Origin: Kangsaoukella pontilimi
GTDB lineage: Bacteria > Pseudomonadota > Alphaproteobacteria > Rhodobacterales > Rhodobacteraceae
Length of the DNA: 64,000 bases
Direction: 5' to 3'
Assembly (NCBI RefSeq): GCF_009830125.1
Contig: NZ_WUPT01000001.1
Location: 620,001-684,000 of the forward strand
Shown here one piece after another: positions 46,485 through 54,580 of this stretch. Under the pieces are notes generated by a model, which saw nothing but the letters and a program-made list of their open reading frames with translations, was not told the origin of the DNA and searched no databases. The number at the start of each line of letters is the position of its first letter. Position 1 is the first letter of the stretch. Made by a program: the position numbers and the translations under genes.

Positions 46485-47220
46485 GGAGAACTCCCTTCTC
46501 GTTGTCTCTCATCCGGTCAATTTTGGTCCCTTAGGGAAGGCGCCGGATGCGGAATGCTCCCATTCTTGAACCTCATTCTCCGAGTGCAAGGAAATTCCGC
46601 CTGTCGCGCCGGGCGACCACGCGTAAGCCGGGGCCTGCAGGCGGCGATTTGCCGAGATCCGCCGCTTTACCTGATCCGCGATTCGAGAGGGTGTCGAGTT
46701 TACCGCTGCGACCGGTCTAATCACTGCCGCAGATGGCCGATTCCGTCGCTCTTCGGGTGTCGGAACGACTCGGTTTCGTGCGTATCGGGCGCTCCGCCGG
46801 TACTACTGAAGGCCAGCAGAGAAGTTTTTTCGTTTTTTCTTAGGATAATTTTCTCGACTTCATTGTCGCACGGTAAGCAACGAGTTTTGGCGGATATCCA
46901 TGCCAGCTTGGTTTCCCGGCTGACCTGTCTTCAGAACTGTTTCCGGAAATGATCCGTTATTCCTAGATATGGTGGGCTTCGACACCAAAGTGCCCAATTC
47001 TGCCGAATTCCCGGTATGAGCCGTCAAACTTTTGCCGGGGGGACGGGGCATAAAGGGTTTGTCAGCGGCAGAGCGGTCCACCTCATCGCCCCTGCTGCGT
47101 AACAAGTGTGATCCGGCCATGTTGGTTGGAATTTCGGGTTGGGGGCGTGCCACAGAGTGGTGGCGGCACGTCCCACTTTTAGAGCGTGTGGGTCCAGAAC
47201 GGACCGGTAAAGGTGATGTG
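46485..47220. other. Long intergenic region between oppA and the Hint/che genes
   Basis: About 735 bp between divergent genes with no convincing coding sequence on either strand. The left part should hold the oppA promoter. The middle (about 46820-46880) is unusually AT-rich, with two T6 runs at 46825-46838 and TAGGATAAT at 46841-46849, which could be a -10 region for plus-strand transcription towards the Hint/cheB/cheD genes. No sigma-54 or sigma-28 consensus was found. Overall base composition is lower in GC than in the neighbouring genes. Confidence 0.4.
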
Positions 47221-47772
47221 ATGAGTGCAATGTCGACCAGTTTGAACAGCAACAGTTTCGAAGACCGCCTGGCGCAGAAAGAGCGCCGCATGCGGGAAAC
47301 CAGACCCCTGGCGTCCCCCGCGGCTGCGCCCCGGGATCGCTCGGAATGGTGGCCGCTTGCCGGTCTTGCGCCCATGACCCGTGTGCGGACCATCTTCGGC
47401 GATGTCCATGCCGTGGCGCTTCGCAAGGGGGACGAGATTCTGACGGCGTCGGGCGAGTACAAGCCCATCCTCTGGCTGAATCGTGTGCTTCTCGACCAGG
47501 CCTTTCTGGCTGAAAAGCCCGACTCGCACCCCGTCTGCATCCGCGCAGGTGCCTTTGGGGGCAAAGCTCCTTCAAACGATATCCTCGTCTCGCCCCGGCA
47601 GATCGTGGAGACACCGGAAGGCCGCTTCGAAGAGGCCGCGTCCCTGATCGGGCAGGCCGGTGTGTCGCGCTTCAGCGAAACCGGTCTCAGCTATACCATG
47701 TTCCACCTCGGGCGGCCCGAAAGCGTGGTGGTCGAGGGCGCGCTTCTCAGAACGGCCCCGCCGGTGAACTAA
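47221..47772 (+). CDS. Hint-like (Hedgehog/intein) domain protein, degenerate
   Basis: A 183-residue protein from the ATG at 47221, following AAAGGTGATGTG. After a polar N-terminus (1-45), residues 48-180 resemble the stand-alone Hint_2 domains common in Roseobacter proteins ('GDVHAVALRKGDEILTASGEYKPILWLNRVLL' pattern, taken as 'LRKGDEILTASGEYKPILWL'; 'CIRAGAFG'; 'NDILVSPRQIVET'). In canonical Hint domains the block starts with a catalytic Cys and the 'SPxH' has His; here these read 'MTRVRTIFG' and 'SPRQ', so self-cleavage is unlikely. It precedes cheB by 67 bp on the same strand. Function unknown. Confidence 0.65.
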   Translation: MSAMSTSLNSNSFEDRLAQKERRMRETRPLASPAAAPRDRSEWWPLAGLAPMTRVRTIFGDVHAVALRKGDEILTASGEYKPILWLNRVLLDQAFLAEKPDSHPVCIRAGAFGGKAPSNDILVSPRQIVETPEGRFEEAASLIGQAGVSRFSETGLSYTMFHLGRPESVVVEGALLRTAPPVN

Positions 47773-47839
47773 ACGAATTCTTCAGTCTCTGCCTTTACGA
47801 CGTGCTCGGGCCGGTCTTAGCCGGTCCGGGTTTCGTTGT

Positions 47840-48940
47840 ATGGGTAGCGTCGTCTTGCTTGGTACGTCACATTCCGATGCCCGCAAGGTGCGGGTTCTCA
47901 TCGTGGACGATACGGCCACGATCCGCCGGCTTCTCCGCGCGCTTCTCGCCGATGATCCCCGTATCGAAATCGTGGGCGAGGCGGGTGATCCCTACGAGGC
48001 CCGCGCGCTGATCAAGTCGCTCAATCCCGATGTTTTGACGCTGGATGTCGAGATGCCGCGCATGAATGGCCTGGTCTTTCTGGAAAAGATCATGCGCCTC
48101 AGGCCGATGCCGGTCATCATGGTGTCGTCCCGCACCGTCGAGGACAGCGAAGAGGCGGTGACGGCGCTTTCGCTTGGCGCGCTCGATTGTGTGGACCTGC
48201 GTCGTCTGCGGAGCGGCGACCCGCGTTTGCCCGATCTCGGCGACATGCTGGTGACGGCGGCGCGCGCCCGCGTTCGCGGTCAGGCCCTTGCCGACAGGCC
48301 GAAAAGCCAGGACGCCGAAGGTGCGAACCGCGCTTTCGACTGGAATGGCCGCTCCGTTGTCGTCGGCAGTTCGACCGGCGGGGTCGATGCGCTTCTGAAC
48401 CTCTTCGGCTCCTACCCTCCGAACGGGCCGCCGACGGTCGTTGCGCAGCACATGCCGTCGCAATTCCTGGAAAGTTTCGCAACCCGTCTGAATACCCATT
48501 CCCCGGCGACCGTCCGTTTGGCGCGCGACGGGGATGTGCTGACACAGGGCGAGGTGCTTCTCGCACCGGGGGGCGGTTTTCACGCGGTCCTGAGAAACCG
48601 TGGCGAGCTTCGTGTGTCGCTCGTCGCGGATACTGGCGAGGATCTGTACGTTCCGTCCGTGGCGCGCCTCTTCAGCTCGGCAGCGCCGCTTGGAAATGGT
48701 GTCGTCGGCGTCATGCTGACGGGAATGGGCCGCGACGGTGCGGCCGAATTGCTGGACATGAGGAATGCCGGCGCGTCCACGATCGCGCAATCCGGGCGAA
48801 GCGCGGTGATTGACGGGATGCCCAAGGCCGCGCGCGAACTCGGTGCGGCTGAAGCGGTTCTCGATCTCTCCGATATCACCCCCCGCATCCTTGCGTTGAC
48901 CTCGTCGTCTGAGCGTATCGTTTCGCGGGTAACTGGATGA
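47840..48940 (+). CDS. cheB: Chemotaxis methylesterase/deamidase CheB
   Basis: Removes methyl groups from receptors during adaptation. The 366-residue protein has an N-terminal receiver (D23, D24, phosphoacceptor D69 in 'LTLDVEMPRMNG') and a C-terminal methylesterase domain with 'VVVGSSTGGVDALL' (S178), 'VAQHMP' (H204) and 'LTGMGRDGA' (D299). The 'GALDCVDLRRLRSGDPRLP' linker region is more divergent than usual. Its stop overlaps the cheD start by 4 bp. cheR lies in the convergent minus-strand cluster. Confidence 0.95.
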   Translation: MGSVVLLGTSHSDARKVRVLIVDDTATIRRLLRALLADDPRIEIVGEAGDPYEARALIKSLNPDVLTLDVEMPRMNGLVFLEKIMRLRPMPVIMVSSRTVEDSEEAVTALSLGALDCVDLRRLRSGDPRLPDLGDMLVTAARARVRGQALADRPKSQDAEGANRAFDWNGRSVVVGSSTGGVDALLNLFGSYPPNGPPTVVAQHMPSQFLESFATRLNTHSPATVRLARDGDVLTQGEVLLAPGGGFHAVLRNRGELRVSLVADTGEDLYVPSVARLFSSAAPLGNGVVGVMLTGMGRDGAAELLDMRNAGASTIAQSGRSAVIDGMPKAARELGAAEAVLDLSDITPRILALTSSSERIVSRVTG

Positions 48941-49446
48941 GCGGCGGGCGCACGATCTACATCTCACAGGGCGAAGATGGCGTTTCAGGTGAGCCGGATG
49001 TCGTCATTTCGACCATTCTCGGGTCCTGCGTCTCGTTCTGCCTCTATGACGCGGACGCGAAGATCGGCGGGATGAACCATCTGCTTCTGCCGGAAATGAG
49101 CTCGGGTGGCGGCGGTCTCGATACCGTTGGTGCAGCCGCGATGGACCTGCTCATCAACAAGATGGTGCATCTCGGCGCGTCGCGTAAGCGGCTTCAGGCC
49201 AAGGTTTTTGGCGGCGCGTCGATGCTCTCGGGGCTGACGGATATCGGCGCGCGGAACGCAGCCTTTGCGCGCGCCTATCTCGCGTCGGAAGGGATGCCAT
49301 GCCACGCGGAAAGTCTTGGCGGGGCGCAGGCACGGCGCCTCCGCTTTCACGCGGCAACGGGCCGGGTACAACAGAAATTCGTCAACGAGGCGCCGGTCCT
49401 GAAGCCGGTGGAAGTCCCGGAACTGAACTCTGTCGAACTGTTCTGA
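48937..49446 (+). CDS. cheD: Chemoreceptor glutamine deamidase CheD
   Basis: Deamidates receptor glutamines and, in some species, aids CheY-P turnover. The 169-residue protein has the catalytic Cys in 'ILGSCVSFCLYD' (C31) and His in 'GGMNHLLLPE' (H48), with the conserved Thr region following. 'KVFGGASMLSG' is a further family motif. It is coupled to cheB and converges on the CheZ/CheT-like gene with a 22-bp gap. Confidence 0.95.
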   Translation: MSGGRTIYISQGEDGVSGEPDVVISTILGSCVSFCLYDADAKIGGMNHLLLPEMSSGGGGLDTVGAAAMDLLINKMVHLGASRKRLQAKVFGGASMLSGLTDIGARNAAFARAYLASEGMPCHAESLGGAQARRLRFHAATGRVQQKFVNEAPVLKPVEVPELNSVELF

Positions 49447-49468
49447 GACGCGACGGCGGCGCGGCGCA

Positions 49469-49843
49469 CTACCCGAAGAGGTGCAGATCCTCACCATCAT
49501 CGGCGACGGTGATGCCGTTTTGGGCCGAATGGAGCGCCTTGCGGGTGGTGTCCAGAGTGACGACCCGTCTCAGGTCGACACCCTGGCCCATCGCGTCGGC
49601 CGGCAAGCCGTCGGCAATATGTGTGCATATCGCGGCGAGGTCCGCGAGGACCTGCGCCGTTCGGTCGAGGGTCTGAAGCTCCTGGATTAGCGATGCGGCG
49701 TCGATCTTGCGATCCAGGAACTGGCCGAGATGGTCCTGGACCGACAGGTTCGCCGACTGCGCGTCCTTCAGCATCGCCGCCACTGCGCGGAGGGCGCTGT
49801 CGAAATCCAGATGTTCGGCGTCCATCAGCGTCGTCATCGTCAC
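49469..49843 (-). CDS. Small CheZ/CheT-like candidate CheY-P phosphatase
   Basis: A 124-residue, predominantly helical protein at the end of the minus-strand che run, coupled to cheY by a 4-bp overlap. Residues 58-68 read 'TLDRTAQVLAD', containing D60-x3-Q64, the same D-x-x-x-Q spacing as the catalytic residues of CheZ ('DLTGQV' in E. coli). The C-terminus 'ADDGEDLHLFG' resembles the acidic, aromatic-ended CheY-binding tail of CheZ. The small CheT at the end of the Sinorhizobium meliloti che operon is described with the same motif. No family domain is otherwise recognised; the assignment is inference from motif and position. Confidence 0.55.
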   Translation of the reverse strand: MTMTTLMDAEHLDFDSALRAVAAMLKDAQSANLSVQDHLGQFLDRKIDAASLIQELQTLDRTAQVLADLAAICTHIADGLPADAMGQGVDLRRVVTLDTTRKALHSAQNGITVADDGEDLHLFG

Positions 49844-50226
49844 AGTCGTCCGACAATCGCTTCGATCGCCGCCTTCATGTCTGCGGTCTCGAAGGGCTTC
49901 TTTAGGAAATTGTTCATTCCGAGCTTGCGGCCTTTGTCGATGATGGCGGGGTCGGCGCGCCCGGTGATGAGAAGAAATCCGACCTTGGCCGTCTGCGGGG
50001 TATTTCGCAAATAGTGCAAAAGGTGCAGCCCATCCATGCCCGGCATGTTGTAATCCGAGATGACGAGATGCACCGGGGATTTCAGGACAGCCTGCAGGGC
50101 CGCTGCTCCATCGGACGCGGTCGCGACATTGCGAATTCCGATCGAGTCCAGTGCCTGGGTGATCAGGCCGCGGCTGGTCGACATGTCATCTACGACCATC
50201 AGACGCAACTGTTCTCTGAGTGCCAT
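49840..50226 (-). CDS. cheY: CheY-type response regulator (second copy)
   Basis: A 128-residue single-domain receiver from the ATG at 50226. The acidic pair is D13-D14, the phosphoacceptor D58 ('LVISDYNMPGMDG'), the switch Thr T88 ('LLITGRAD') and Lys K110 ('FLKKPF'). It overlaps the cheR stop by one base and the CheZ/CheT-like gene by 4 bp. As one of two CheY proteins here it may be either the motor output or a phosphate sink. Confidence 0.93.
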   Translation of the reverse strand: MALREQLRLMVVDDMSTSRGLITQALDSIGIRNVATASDGAAALQAVLKSPVHLVISDYNMPGMDGLHLLHYLRNTPQTAKVGFLLITGRADPAIIDKGRKLGMNNFLKKPFETADMKAAIEAIVGRL

Positions 50227-51122
50227 CAGTCTTCCCTTTCCGGAGTGCCGACAGGACGTGCGTCTGTCCGGCGATATGTCGTTACACCAGTTTGAATGAA
50301 CCCCGATGTCTCGATCGGGTGGATGCGTTCGGAGTGGCCGAGAAAGAGCCATCCTTCGGTGCCGAGGCTGGCGCGAAACCTGGGCCAAAGGGCCGATTGA
50401 TGTTCGAAATCGAAATATATCAATACGTTGCGGCAGAGGATTGCATCGAATCGCCCCTTCATTGGCCACTGGGCGTGAAGGTTGAGCTGGCGGAAAGTGA
50501 CGAGTCTGCGAACGCTGTCCGGCATTACGAGAGACCCGTCTTCCTGCCGCGTCGCTCTCAGTGCCTGCTCGTAGAAATCGGGCAGCGCGGACAGGCTTGC
50601 TGCCTCGTAACGCGCTGATTTGGCTTTCGAAAGAACCTTGGGATCGATATCCGTCGCGAGAATGCGAATGTCGTAGTCGCTTGCCATCGGATCAAGCGCG
50701 AGAAGCAGCATGGCGAGAGAGTAAGGCTCCTCGCCTGTTGAGCAGCCCGCAGACCAGAAGCGCAGACGCCTGCCGCGTTTCGCTTCTCGGAGAAGGGCCG
50801 GCAAGACTTGCGTTCGAAGGGTTTCGAAGTGGTGCGCTTCACGGAAGAAGCTGGTCACGTTTGTGGTCAGAACTGAAATGAGCGCGCGGCGTTCTTCGGC
50901 ATCGGGGGACGCCGTCAGGAGGGCGATGTAGTCATCAAAGCTCAGACAGCCGACACTGCGCATACGGCGCGCGAGCCGCGATTGAACCATGAGCCGCTTG
51001 GCGTCGGGCAAGGTCAGGCCCGCATCTTCCCGAGCGATGCCGGCAATGATGCTCATTTGCGCGCTGGACAGGGACGGACCTGTCCCTGCGAGGTCGGTTG
51101 ATATGGCGGATGAAGCGTTCAA
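50226..51122 (-). CDS. cheR: Chemotaxis methyltransferase CheR
   Basis: S-adenosylmethionine-dependent methylation of receptor glutamates. The 298-residue protein has the N-terminal helical domain (about 20-85, 'LTLPDAKRLMVQSRLARRMR') and the SAM-binding domain with 'FWSAGCSTGEEPYSLAML' (about 142-159), 'ILATDIDPKVLSKAK' and 'DAILCRNVLIYFD'. It overlaps cheW by 4 bp. The last 12 or so residues are polar, without a pentapeptide motif. Confidence 0.95.
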   Translation of the reverse strand: MNASSAISTDLAGTGPSLSSAQMSIIAGIAREDAGLTLPDAKRLMVQSRLARRMRSVGCLSFDDYIALLTASPDAEERRALISVLTTNVTSFFREAHHFETLRTQVLPALLREAKRGRRLRFWSAGCSTGEEPYSLAMLLLALDPMASDYDIRILATDIDPKVLSKAKSARYEAASLSALPDFYEQALRATRQEDGSLVMPDSVRRLVTFRQLNLHAQWPMKGRFDAILCRNVLIYFDFEHQSALWPRFRASLGTEGWLFLGHSERIHPIETSGFIQTGVTTYRRTDARPVGTPERED

Positions 51123-51601
51123 GCGGCAACCTCGCCAATGTCCGGCATGATCGATGAGAGATCGAGAACGCGAACCATGCGTTCGTCGATGATCGTCAGA
51201 GCGCGCAGAAATGTCTGGTTCTCGTCAGCGGCGATTTCGGGCGGTGAGCGGAGTTTCTCTGTGGGGAGCGTCAGAATATCCGAGACGGCATCGACGCGCA
51301 GGCCGAGTGTCCGCCCGTCGACGTCGATCACGATAATCACGTTCCTGTCGTCCGGCTCCGTAGGATCCATGCCGAGGCGCATCGCGAGATCGATCACGGG
51401 CAGAACCGTGCCTCGAAGGTTGATGACGCCGCGAACATAGCTTGGTGAATGCGGAAGCGAGGTGGTTCGCGTCCAGCCGCGGATCTCTCGCACGGACATG
51501 ATGTCGACGGAATATTCATGATCTTCGACCCGGAAGGACAGGAGTTCGATCTCGTGGGGCGCGCTTGGATCCGGTGCGGCGTTGGTTGTGTCGGCAGTCA
51601 T
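51119..51601 (-). CDS. cheW: Chemotaxis coupling protein CheW
   Basis: Links receptors to CheA. The 160-residue single-domain protein shows 'LLSFRVEDHEYSVDIMSVREI', here as 'LLSFRVEDHEYSVDI' and 'SVREIRGWT', then 'SYVRGVINLRGTVLPVIDL' (about 65-83) and 'LRVDAVSDILTLP'. The gene starts 2 bp after the cheA stop codon and overlaps cheR by 4 bp. Confidence 0.95.
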   Translation of the reverse strand: MTADTTNAAPDPSAPHEIELLSFRVEDHEYSVDIMSVREIRGWTRTTSLPHSPSYVRGVINLRGTVLPVIDLAMRLGMDPTEPDDRNVIIVIDVDGRTLGLRVDAVSDILTLPTEKLRSPPEIAADENQTFLRALTIIDERMVRVLDLSSIMPDIGEVAA

Positions 51602-51602
51602 G

Positions 51603-53819
51603 TCAAACAGCCTCGATGTTTGCGGGGGCGCGGCTCTGGCCGCTGGAATTCTGGATCAGGTCGCTGGGATCAAGGATCAGCGCAATCTGACCGTCGCCAA
51701 GGATCGTGGCCGCGGCCACACCCGGCACGCGGCCATAGCTGTCCTGAATGCCCTTGATGACGACTTGGCGCTGATCTTCGATGGAATCGACGACCAAAGC
51801 GGCGCGGTGCCCGTCCTCCTGCCCGGAGAGAAGCGCGATTGCGCCGGCATAGTTCTCTTTTGGTGCGCGGTAGCCAAGTTCGACGCCGAGATCGAGAAGG
51901 GGTACGAAGCTTTCACGGACGAGGACGACATTGCTGTTCGGGCCCAGCCTGCGGACGCTTTCGCCATCGAGGGTCAGGGTCTCGACGATCGCGTTCAACG
52001 GCATGACGAGGGCTTCGCCCGCGACCGACACGACCATTCCGTCGAGAACGGCGAGCGTCAGGGGCAGGGAGATGGAAAAGGTGGTGCCCTTGCCGGCGTG
52101 CGATGTGATCGAGATCCGGCCGCCAAGCGCGGTGATCGCGTTCTTCACCACGTCCATGCCGACCCCGCGTCCTGACAGGTTCGAAACTGTCGTCGCGGTC
52201 GAGAAGCCGGGCATGAAGAGTAGCTGGTCGATCTCACCATCGGTCAGTGCAGCATCCTCGGGGATCAAGCCCTTGTCGATGGCGATCTGGCGGACTTTCG
52301 GCCTGTTGATGCCACCGCCATCGTCCGACACTTCGATCACGACGCGTCCGGATTTGTGGGACGCCGAGAGGCGCACCTGTCCTTCCGCCGGTTTACCGGC
52401 GGCCTGACGGTCTTCGGTCTTTTCCAGCCCATGATCGACGGCGTTCCGGATCATATGGGTGAGCGGATCGGCGAGGCGCTCGATCACCGTCTTGTCGATC
52501 TCGGTGTTTTCACCGTCGGTTGTGAGAACGACCTTCTTGCCGACCGCTGCCGAGGCCTCGCGGACGATACGCGACATGCGCTGGAAAAGCGACTTCACCG
52601 GCTGGGCGCGGATCATCATCACGCTTTCCTGGATGTCGCGAGTGAGTTGCAGGAACTCTTCCAGGCCGCTGGTGATCGCGGTGTTCGATCCGAGGCTCGA
52701 CTGGGCGACGGATTGAGACAGCATGGCCTGATTGATCACCAGTTCGCCGACCAGATTGACCAGTCTGTCGACGCGGCTGAGATCGACCCGCACTGTCGGG
52801 CTTGCCATGTTCTTTGGCGCGGCCCCGCCCTTCGGCGCGCCGCCCGGCATCGCGGTAGTAGCCTCGGCCGGGCCGTCTTCGTCGGTGGCCGCCGGGTCGA
52901 TGGTGGCAAGGGGAGGTGCCACGTCAGAGGTGGGCGACGCAGGCTCCGGTATCTTGTCCATCGGCAGATCGGCAGGCGCAAACGTGCCGGCAGCCTCTTC
53001 AGCGGGGACGCTTTCTCTGGGAGAGGCATCCGAGCCGAAGCTGAGCGTGCACAGCCCCTGAACGAACTCGAAGACCTCTTCCACCATCTCGCATTTGACG
53101 GGATCGTCGAATTCGACGGTCCAGGTCATGCGCGCGCCCGGCGCGCTGTCGGGGTCGAAGTCAAGCCGGACGGCCGAAGGGCGTAGCTCGCCAAGGCTTC
53201 TGAGGAGAAACAGTGGCTCGTTCCCAGATTTGTAGAGTTCCGGCTCGGGACGGAAGACGACCGTGCGGGCGACGGGCTCTTGTGGCTCATCGTCGGAAGG
53301 CAGGGGCGGCAGGCTTGCGAGAAGGGCGTCGAAATCGTCATCGGCACCGTCTGCGGGCGCACCGAGGTCGCCAAGGTCCAGCGTCAGCGGTTGGAAATCG
53401 CTGATTTCTTCTTCAGCCTCGCCGCTGTCGGGCGATGTGGAGTATTTTCCCAGTTCTTCCAGAACCGGATCAACCAACGCGGCGTCCACCGTTGTCTCGT
53501 CGCGGGCGGCGCGGACGAGGTCGGAGAGGATGTCGCCACAGCGGAAGAACAGCTGGACCAGATCGTCCGACGGGGCCAGTTTTCCCGACCGCACGTCATC
53601 CATCGCGGTCTCGAAGTGATGCGCGAAGGAAACCACCTGATCCAGCGCAAAGGCACCCGCACCACCCTTGATCGAATGAACGGCGCGGAATGCGACGTTG
53701 ATCGTCTCGTCATCGGCAGAGCCGTCGGACATGGTCTGCAGGGCGTCGAAAAGCCCTTCCAGCAACTCTTCGCATTCTATGAAAAAGGACGCGCGGATAT
53801 CGTTCATGGGATCGGACAT
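51603..53819 (-). CDS. cheA: Chemotaxis histidine kinase CheA
   Basis: Autophosphorylates in response to receptors and donates phosphate to CheY/CheB. The 738-residue protein has the P1 Hpt domain with H48 ('FRAVHSIKGGAGAF'), a divergent P2-like region (about 150-280), the dimerisation domain with 'RVDLSRVDRLVNLVGELVI', the kinase core ('LTHMIRNAVDHGLE', 'DDGGGI', 'MPGFSTATTVSNLSGRGVGM' as G1/G2 boxes) and a C-terminal CheW-like domain (about 600-738). It is third in the minus-strand operon and 8 bp after cheY. Confidence 0.96.
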   Translation of the reverse strand: MSDPMNDIRASFFIECEELLEGLFDALQTMSDGSADDETINVAFRAVHSIKGGAGAFALDQVVSFAHHFETAMDDVRSGKLAPSDDLVQLFFRCGDILSDLVRAARDETTVDAALVDPVLEELGKYSTSPDSGEAEEEISDFQPLTLDLGDLGAPADGADDDFDALLASLPPLPSDDEPQEPVARTVVFRPEPELYKSGNEPLFLLRSLGELRPSAVRLDFDPDSAPGARMTWTVEFDDPVKCEMVEEVFEFVQGLCTLSFGSDASPRESVPAEEAAGTFAPADLPMDKIPEPASPTSDVAPPLATIDPAATDEDGPAEATTAMPGGAPKGGAAPKNMASPTVRVDLSRVDRLVNLVGELVINQAMLSQSVAQSSLGSNTAITSGLEEFLQLTRDIQESVMMIRAQPVKSLFQRMSRIVREASAAVGKKVVLTTDGENTEIDKTVIERLADPLTHMIRNAVDHGLEKTEDRQAAGKPAEGQVRLSASHKSGRVVIEVSDDGGGINRPKVRQIAIDKGLIPEDAALTDGEIDQLLFMPGFSTATTVSNLSGRGVGMDVVKNAITALGGRISITSHAGKGTTFSISLPLTLAVLDGMVVSVAGEALVMPLNAIVETLTLDGESVRRLGPNSNVVLVRESFVPLLDLGVELGYRAPKENYAGAIALLSGQEDGHRAALVVDSIEDQRQVVIKGIQDSYGRVPGVAAATILGDGQIALILDPSDLIQNSSGQSRAPANIEAV

Positions 53820-53827
53820 GGCGTTCC

Positions 53828-54193
53828 TCAGCCGGCGACCATGCGGAGTGCGCGGATCAGCTTGTCCTGTGCGAAGGGTTTGACGATCCAGCCGGTGGCA
53901 CCGGAGTCGCGCGCCCGCGCCTTCAGTTCCGCCGAACTTTCCGTGGTCAGGACAAGGATCGGCGTGTGCTTCGTCTGGGATCTGTCGCGGATCGCGTCGA
54001 TGAAGCCGAACCCGTCGAGCCGGGGCATGTTGATATCGGTGATAATGACATCCGGCGCGATGTCTTCGAGCACCTCCAGGCCGTGCTGGCCATCCTCGGC
54101 CAGGTGAATTTCAAAGCCTTCATCCTTGAGGGCCAGTGTGATCATGTCGCGCATCGTTCGGCTGTCATCGACAGCGAGGACCGAGATACTCAT
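53828..54193 (-). CDS. cheY: CheY-type response regulator (first copy)
   Basis: A 121-residue receiver starting at the ATG at 54193, which overlaps the STAS-gene stop as TGATG. Acidic pair in 'VLAVDDSRTMRD', phosphoacceptor Asp in 'VIITDINMPRLDG' (residue 53 from this start), Thr in 'VLTTES' and Lys in 'VKPFA'. A TTG one codon upstream is less likely. The position directly before cheA matches cheY1 of other alphaproteobacterial che operons. Confidence 0.94.
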   Translation of the reverse strand: MSISVLAVDDSRTMRDMITLALKDEGFEIHLAEDGQHGLEVLEDIAPDVIITDINMPRLDGFGFIDAIRDRSQTKHTPILVLTTESSAELKARARDSGATGWIVKPFAQDKLIRALRMVAG

Positions 54194-54489
54194 CAATCAT
54201 CTCCGCTCGTGAATTCGGTTTCGGAGAGGCCGAACGTTTTCAGCCCGTCGCAAAAGGCGTCCGTTGCGCCATCTATCGTGAGGATTGCGCCATCCGCAGT
54301 CCGCTCGTGTCGCGCCAGAAGCAGAGCCTCCAGGCAGAGCCCGCCGAGGAATTCGACCTGCGATCCGTCCAGCGTGACAGGGCCGGCCTCAAGCGCGCGC
54401 AGCCCCTCCGCCAGCGCATCGGCGGTGCCCGTGTCCAGACGGGAGGGCAGGGTCATGCGGGCCGTCATGCAGACACCCGGAAGAAGCAT
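54193..54489 (-). CDS. STAS-domain protein of the che operon (MlaB-like)
   Basis: A 98-residue protein (91 from a second ATG at 54468). It matches the small STAS/MlaB-like proteins often first in alphaproteobacterial che operons: 'MTLPSRLDTGTADALAEGL', 'GPVTLDGSQVEFLGGLCLEALL'-type strand and helix around residues 37-58, here with Gly-Gly where anti-sigma antagonists have the phospho-Ser. The absence of that Ser suggests it is not a phosphoswitch. It is coupled to cheY. The role in chemotaxis is unproven. Confidence 0.75.
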   Translation of the reverse strand: MLLPGVCMTARMTLPSRLDTGTADALAEGLRALEAGPVTLDGSQVEFLGGLCLEALLLARHERTADGAILTIDGATDAFCDGLKTFGLSETEFTSGDD

Positions 54490-54580
54490 GCAAAAGGAAT
54501 CATCGCGCCGTCCTGTTTTCGGAACGGCGCCGGTCTAGCCCGCAGTCCGTTAAGACCCAGTTACGAGACGCTTGCCTGCG

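Noticed and set aside
46825-46838. T-runs as a rho-independent terminator upstream of the Hint gene
   Set aside because: No stable GC stem lies directly in front of the T-runs on the plus strand, and neither flanking gene ends there.
44853-54489. Flagellar or chemoreceptor genes expected with the che cluster
   Set aside because: Both strands of the region were read; no methyl-accepting domain or flagellar protein is present, so none is annotated.
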